A DNA stretch of 18,390 bases, from contig JAYEJA010000048.1 in NCBI GenBank assembly GCA_034660395.1, forward strand, positions 1 through 18,390, in the 5' to 3' direction. The notes beneath the pieces were generated by a model. The model worked only from the letters and a program-made list of their open reading frames with translations. It did not search any database and was not told where the DNA came from. The stretch comes from JAQVEM01 sp034660395 (GTDB taxonomy: Bacteria; Actinomycetota; Humimicrobiia; Humimicrobiales; Humimicrobiaceae). Positions 16,155 through 18,390 of this stretch are shown here, one piece after another. The translations under genes and the position numbers were made by a program. How positions within the stretch are numbered: the first letter of the stretch is position 1; each line of letters opens with the position of its first letter.

Positions 16155-16943
16155 ATGGTTAAGAAACTTTATGAAAAAATAAAATTACTGAGGAAAGAAA
16201 ATAACTTTTCGCAGGAGTACATTGCCGGAGAACTGGGGATGTCCAGGCCTACTTATATGCAGATAGAAAAAGGTGAGCGGGATTTAACTATATCTGAGGC
16301 AGAAAAACTCGCGGCTATTTTTGGCATGCAGCTGGAGAGTCTTTTATCACCGGGTAAGGTTTCTGAGAAAAAAGTTATTTTTAAAGAAGAAAAGTTGCAG
16401 AAAAAACCTGAAAAAAATGGAATACGTATTATTGCAAAACGCGCGGATATTGTAAAATTCAAGGAGGTTCTTCTATACATATTAGAAAGAGTGGGAGCAA
16501 AACATAATATTGGTGAGACTGCTTTGTATAAGCTTCTTTATTTTATAGATTTTGATTTTTATGAAAAATTTGAAGAGCAGCTGACAGGTGCCCGGTATAT
16601 TAAAAATCATTATGGGCCGACACCTATAGAATTTAAAAAAATCATTGAAGAGATGGAAGAGAAAGGTGAATTAGAGAAGGTAAGAAGCAGGTATTTTAGA
16701 TATAACCAGAAGAAGTATCTGCCGCATAGAAAACCTGATTTAAAAAAGTTGTCTGCGCAGGAAGTAAAGCATGTAGATGAGGTACTTGCCCGTCTTTCGG
16801 ATAAGAATGCCGGTGAATTAACAGAATATTCCCATAGTGACGTTCCCTGGAGGGTTCATAAATATGGTGAGATAATAAGCTACGAAAGCGTATTTTACCG
16901 TGATACAGCTCATTCTGTAAGGGAATACGAAGATGAACTTTGA
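16155..16943 (+). CDS. Antitoxin: XRE helix-turn-helix fused to SocA/Panacea domain (DUF4065)
   Basis: A 262-residue protein is read from ATG 16155. Residues about 4-60 form a Cro/C1-type helix-turn-helix (NNFSQEYIAGELGMSRPTY, then IEKGERDLT). A lysine/glutamate-rich linker covers about 65-90. Residues about 93-255 resemble the SocA/Panacea domain, with TALYKLLYFIDFD, HYGPTPIEF and the closing HSDVPWRVHKYG. Panacea domains neutralise many unrelated toxins, and the helix-turn-helix should bind the module's own promoter. The stop overlaps the toxin gene by eleven bases, the usual antitoxin-first layout. The upstream in-frame TTG at 16119 is not used as start because it is the -35 of the likely promoter. 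AAGG lies three bases before the ATG. The domain assignment is firm; the antitoxin role is inferred from the domain and the neighbour. Confidence 0.85.
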   Translation: MVKKLYEKIKLLRKENNFSQEYIAGELGMSRPTYMQIEKGERDLTISEAEKLAAIFGMQLESLLSPGKVSEKKVIFKEEKLQKKPEKNGIRIIAKRADIVKFKEVLLYILERVGAKHNIGETALYKLLYFIDFDFYEKFEEQLTGARYIKNHYGPTPIEFKKIIEEMEEKGELEKVRSRYFRYNQKKYLPHRKPDLKKLSAQEVKHVDEVLARLSDKNAGELTEYSHSDVPWRVHKYGEIISYESVFYRDTAHSVREYEDEL

Positions 16944-17286
16944 TGAAACTTCAGAATTTTCTAAAGATTTTAAGAGATTGTTAAAAAAGTATAAGTCACT
17001 GCCCGATGACATACTTGAATTTAAAAAGGTTATTTTAAAGTCCCCATTAGGTACAGGGAGGAGTTTTACAGTACTGATAGCAGAAGAAGATATAAAAATT
17101 ATAAAGGCCCGTCTTTTTTGCAGGTATCTGAAAGGTTTTTCACTGAGAATCATTTATGCTTATTGTGAAATTAAAAGGAGGATAGAATTTATCCAGCTGT
17201 ATTTTAAAGGTAACAGGGGAAGGGAAGATATGGGGAGGATTAAGGGTTATTTAGATGATTTGAAGTATGGGGTGAACCCCGGATAA
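16933..17286 (+). CDS. RelE/ParE-superfamily toxin-like protein
   Basis: A 117-residue basic protein with the layout of a RelE/ParE-type toxin. Two N-terminal helices (FSKDFKRLLKKY, then LPDDILEFKKVIL) are followed by a beta sheet with KARLFCRYLKG, SLRIIYAYCEI and RIEFIQLYFKGN, and a C-terminal helix (about 97-112). RelE toxins cleave mRNA on the ribosome and ParE toxins attack gyrase; the sequence does not say which applies. Conserved-type basic and aromatic residues are present (Arg in SLRIIY, Tyr-Phe-Lys at the end of the sheet), so it looks intact. It overlaps the antitoxin gene by eleven bases, with AAGGGA eight bases before ATG. No homologue can be named with certainty. Confidence 0.75.
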   Translation: MNFDETSEFSKDFKRLLKKYKSLPDDILEFKKVILKSPLGTGRSFTVLIAEEDIKIIKARLFCRYLKGFSLRIIYAYCEIKRRIEFIQLYFKGNRGREDMGRIKGYLDDLKYGVNPG

Positions 17287-17355
17287 TAAATTATATATTC
17301 ATAGAAGCTGTCAGAATCCTTCACCTAAGATGATATGAAGTTCAGTATTATGTTT

Positions 17356-17394
17356 CGAGTATACTTGGAAATTTACTTGACTTTTTCCGAGTAT
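17356..17394. repeat. Imperfect palindrome and repeated CGAGTAT between toxin and ATPase remnant
   Basis: CGAGTATACTTG (17356-17367) is a palindrome with one mismatched pair and the perfect core AGTATACT. CGAGTAT recurs at 17388-17394, 32 bases downstream. The 124-base spacer from 17287 to 17410 otherwise shows no gene. These could be operator sites for the downstream gene. Confidence 0.3.
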
Positions 17395-17410
17395 GGTTTA
17401 AACAATTATC

Positions 17411-17623
17411 ATGGATAAAAGAACAATCTATAAGAATATTTGGGATAAGCTGCTTCCTGACAGGTCTTTAATAATGCTTGCAGGACCCAGTCAGTCAGGC
17501 AAGACTACTTTTGCACGGGATATTGTTTCAAAGGATTTCCAGGATGTTGTCTACTTCGACTGGGATATAGATGATGATAAGAGAAAACTTATAACAGATC
17601 CTGTATTTTTAATGTTATTTTAA
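17411..17623 (+). pseudogene. N-terminal remnant of an AAA-type ATPase (AAA_14/DUF4143-like)
   Basis: Seventy codons resemble only the start of the AAA_14 class of ATPases, which normally run to about 380-470 residues and end in a DUF4143 domain. A P-loop is intact (GPSQSGKT, about 26-33), followed by the strand VVYFDWDIDDDKRKLI typical after the Walker A helix. The frame then stops at TAA with a second stop directly behind. The next 100 bases are about 90 percent AT and encode no continuation in any frame I could recognise. I infer 3' truncation by deletion or rearrangement. A small independent P-loop protein is possible but less likely, because Walker B and sensor motifs are absent. No clear ribosome-binding site precedes the ATG. 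Confidence 0.6.
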
Positions 17624-17720
17624 TAGTACTTATTTTATATTCATATGATAAAATAATAATAAATATCTATTAAATATAAATAATTCCAAAATTTTGTTAT
17701 TTAATATTTTTTAATATACT
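17624..17720. other. Very AT-rich spacer
   Basis: About ninety percent A+T, with no open frame of interest and no clear ribosome-binding site for the gene that follows. TATACT (17715-17720) touches the ATG of the WYL gene and cannot be its -10 if that ATG is used. It probably marks the junction left by loss of the ATPase 3' part. Confidence 0.4.
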
Positions 17721-18390
17721 ATGAAAGTTTCAAATATATGGAGACTACTTAAAATTCTTTTAATGGTTTGCAGGTATAACAGTATTAAAGCTGACAGAAT
17801 AGCGGATGAGCTGGGAATATCTACAAGGCAGGTCTACAGGGATATAAATTGTCTCAAGAATGCAGGTATCCCAATATATTCTGATAGAAAAGGTTATTCT
17901 GTAACCTCAACTTTCTTTATGCCGAAAATTAGCTTGAATCTTGAAGAAACTATAACCCTTATTCTTTTTATAAATTCTATCCATACACAAAAAGGAACGC
18001 CTTATTTCCAAACTTTAAATACAACCTGTGGGAAAATTATAAATCTGCTTCCTGGGGATTTGAAAAATAAGATACTGGAAAGTAATTATAGCGTGCTGGT
18101 AGATTTCGGCCTTGAGACAAAAATAGATTACAAAAAAGTAGAAGATATTTTTGATTGCATAAATAATGCTCAAATGGAGAAGAAATCAATTCGTATTAAA
18201 TATTATAGTATAGAAAGAAAGAAGGAGAAAAAAAGAACAGTTAACCCCTATGCTTTAAAGTTTAGATTTGGCGTATGGTATCTTATAGGTTATTGTAATT
18301 TGAGAAAAGGAATAAGGACATTTAGAATTGATAGAATAAGGGAAATAGAAAAACTTGATATAAATTTTAGCATACCGGATGATTTTAGTC
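17721..18390 (+). CDS. HTH-WYL transcriptional regulator (3' end beyond window)
   Basis: The open frame runs from ATG 17721 to the window end with no stop: 223 codons seen out of a usual 300-330. Residues about 5-60 form a winged helix-turn-helix (SIKADRIADELGISTRQVYRD, then GYSV in the wing), as in DeoR/HTH_11 regulators. A WYL domain follows, with the name-giving Trp186-Tyr187-Leu188 and FRIDRI (201-206), whose arginines in this family bind ligand or nucleic acid. WYL regulators often control defence genes and respond to nucleic acids or nucleotides. The start has no ribosome-binding site; ATG 17763 is an alternative but would cut into the helix-turn-helix. Its targets are probably beyond the right edge. 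Confidence 0.85.
   Translation, partial: MKVSNIWRLLKILLMVCRYNSIKADRIADELGISTRQVYRDINCLKNAGIPIYSDRKGYSVTSTFFMPKISLNLEETITLILFINSIHTQKGTPYFQTLNTTCGKIINLLPGDLKNKILESNYSVLVDFGLETKIDYKKVEDIFDCINNAQMEKKSIRIKYYSIERKKEKKRTVNPYALKFRFGVWYLIGYCNLRKGIRTFRIDRIREIEKLDINFSIPDDFS

Noticed and set aside
17694..17720. TTGTTA and TATACT as a promoter for the WYL gene
   Set aside because: The spacer is 15 bases and the -10 touches the ATG, so the transcript would start inside the gene unless ATG 17763 were used, which would damage the DNA-binding domain.
1..18390. tRNA, rRNA, CRISPR arrays, transposase genes or long direct repeats
   Set aside because: None were recognised on reading both strands; the repeats seen are all short and local.

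Overview
This is bacterial chromosomal DNA of moderately low G+C (by eye in the high 30s percent, lower at the right end). Arg is mostly AGA/AGG, Ile is often ATA, and several genes carry an AGGTGA-type ribosome-binding site. The enzymes suggest an autotrophic or prototrophic, probably anaerobic bacterium. I cannot fix the phylum; clostridial, Atribacterota-like or low-GC actinobacterial lineages are all possible.

Region 1 (about 1-10520, plus strand) is an amino-acid biosynthesis cluster: ilvB-ilvN (acetohydroxyacid synthase), a class V aminotransferase with serA (serine branch), leuA, leuC-leuD, and a citramalate-synthase-type gene (cimA). LeuA starts leucine synthesis from 2-oxoisovalerate. 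The CimA homologue would start isoleucine synthesis from pyruvate. One LeuCD isomerase probably serves both branches, and IlvBN acts in valine, leucine and isoleucine synthesis. ilvC, ilvD, leuB and ilvE are not in the window. A hairpin plus T-run separates leuD from cimA, and a weaker one follows cimA.

Region 2 (about 15955-10592, minus strand) is a five-gene operon converging on region 1: a lipoprotein substrate-binding protein, two DppB/DppC-type permeases, one polypeptide with two fused ATPase domains, and a TrmO/YaeB-family methyltransferase one base after the ATPase stop. Its promoter (TTGTAA, 17 bases, TATAAT on the minus strand) is overlapped by two 13-bp direct repeats 21 bp apart, a good candidate operator.

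Region 3 (about 16119-18390, plus strand) looks like accessory DNA. It holds a toxin-antitoxin pair (an XRE helix-turn-helix fused to a SocA/Panacea domain, overlapping a RelE/ParE-like toxin), a 70-codon remnant of an AAA-type ATPase with an intact P-loop, a very AT-rich spacer, and the start of an HTH-WYL regulator that runs off the window. No tRNA, rRNA, CRISPR array or insertion sequence was seen. No gene-free stretch exceeds 300 bases.
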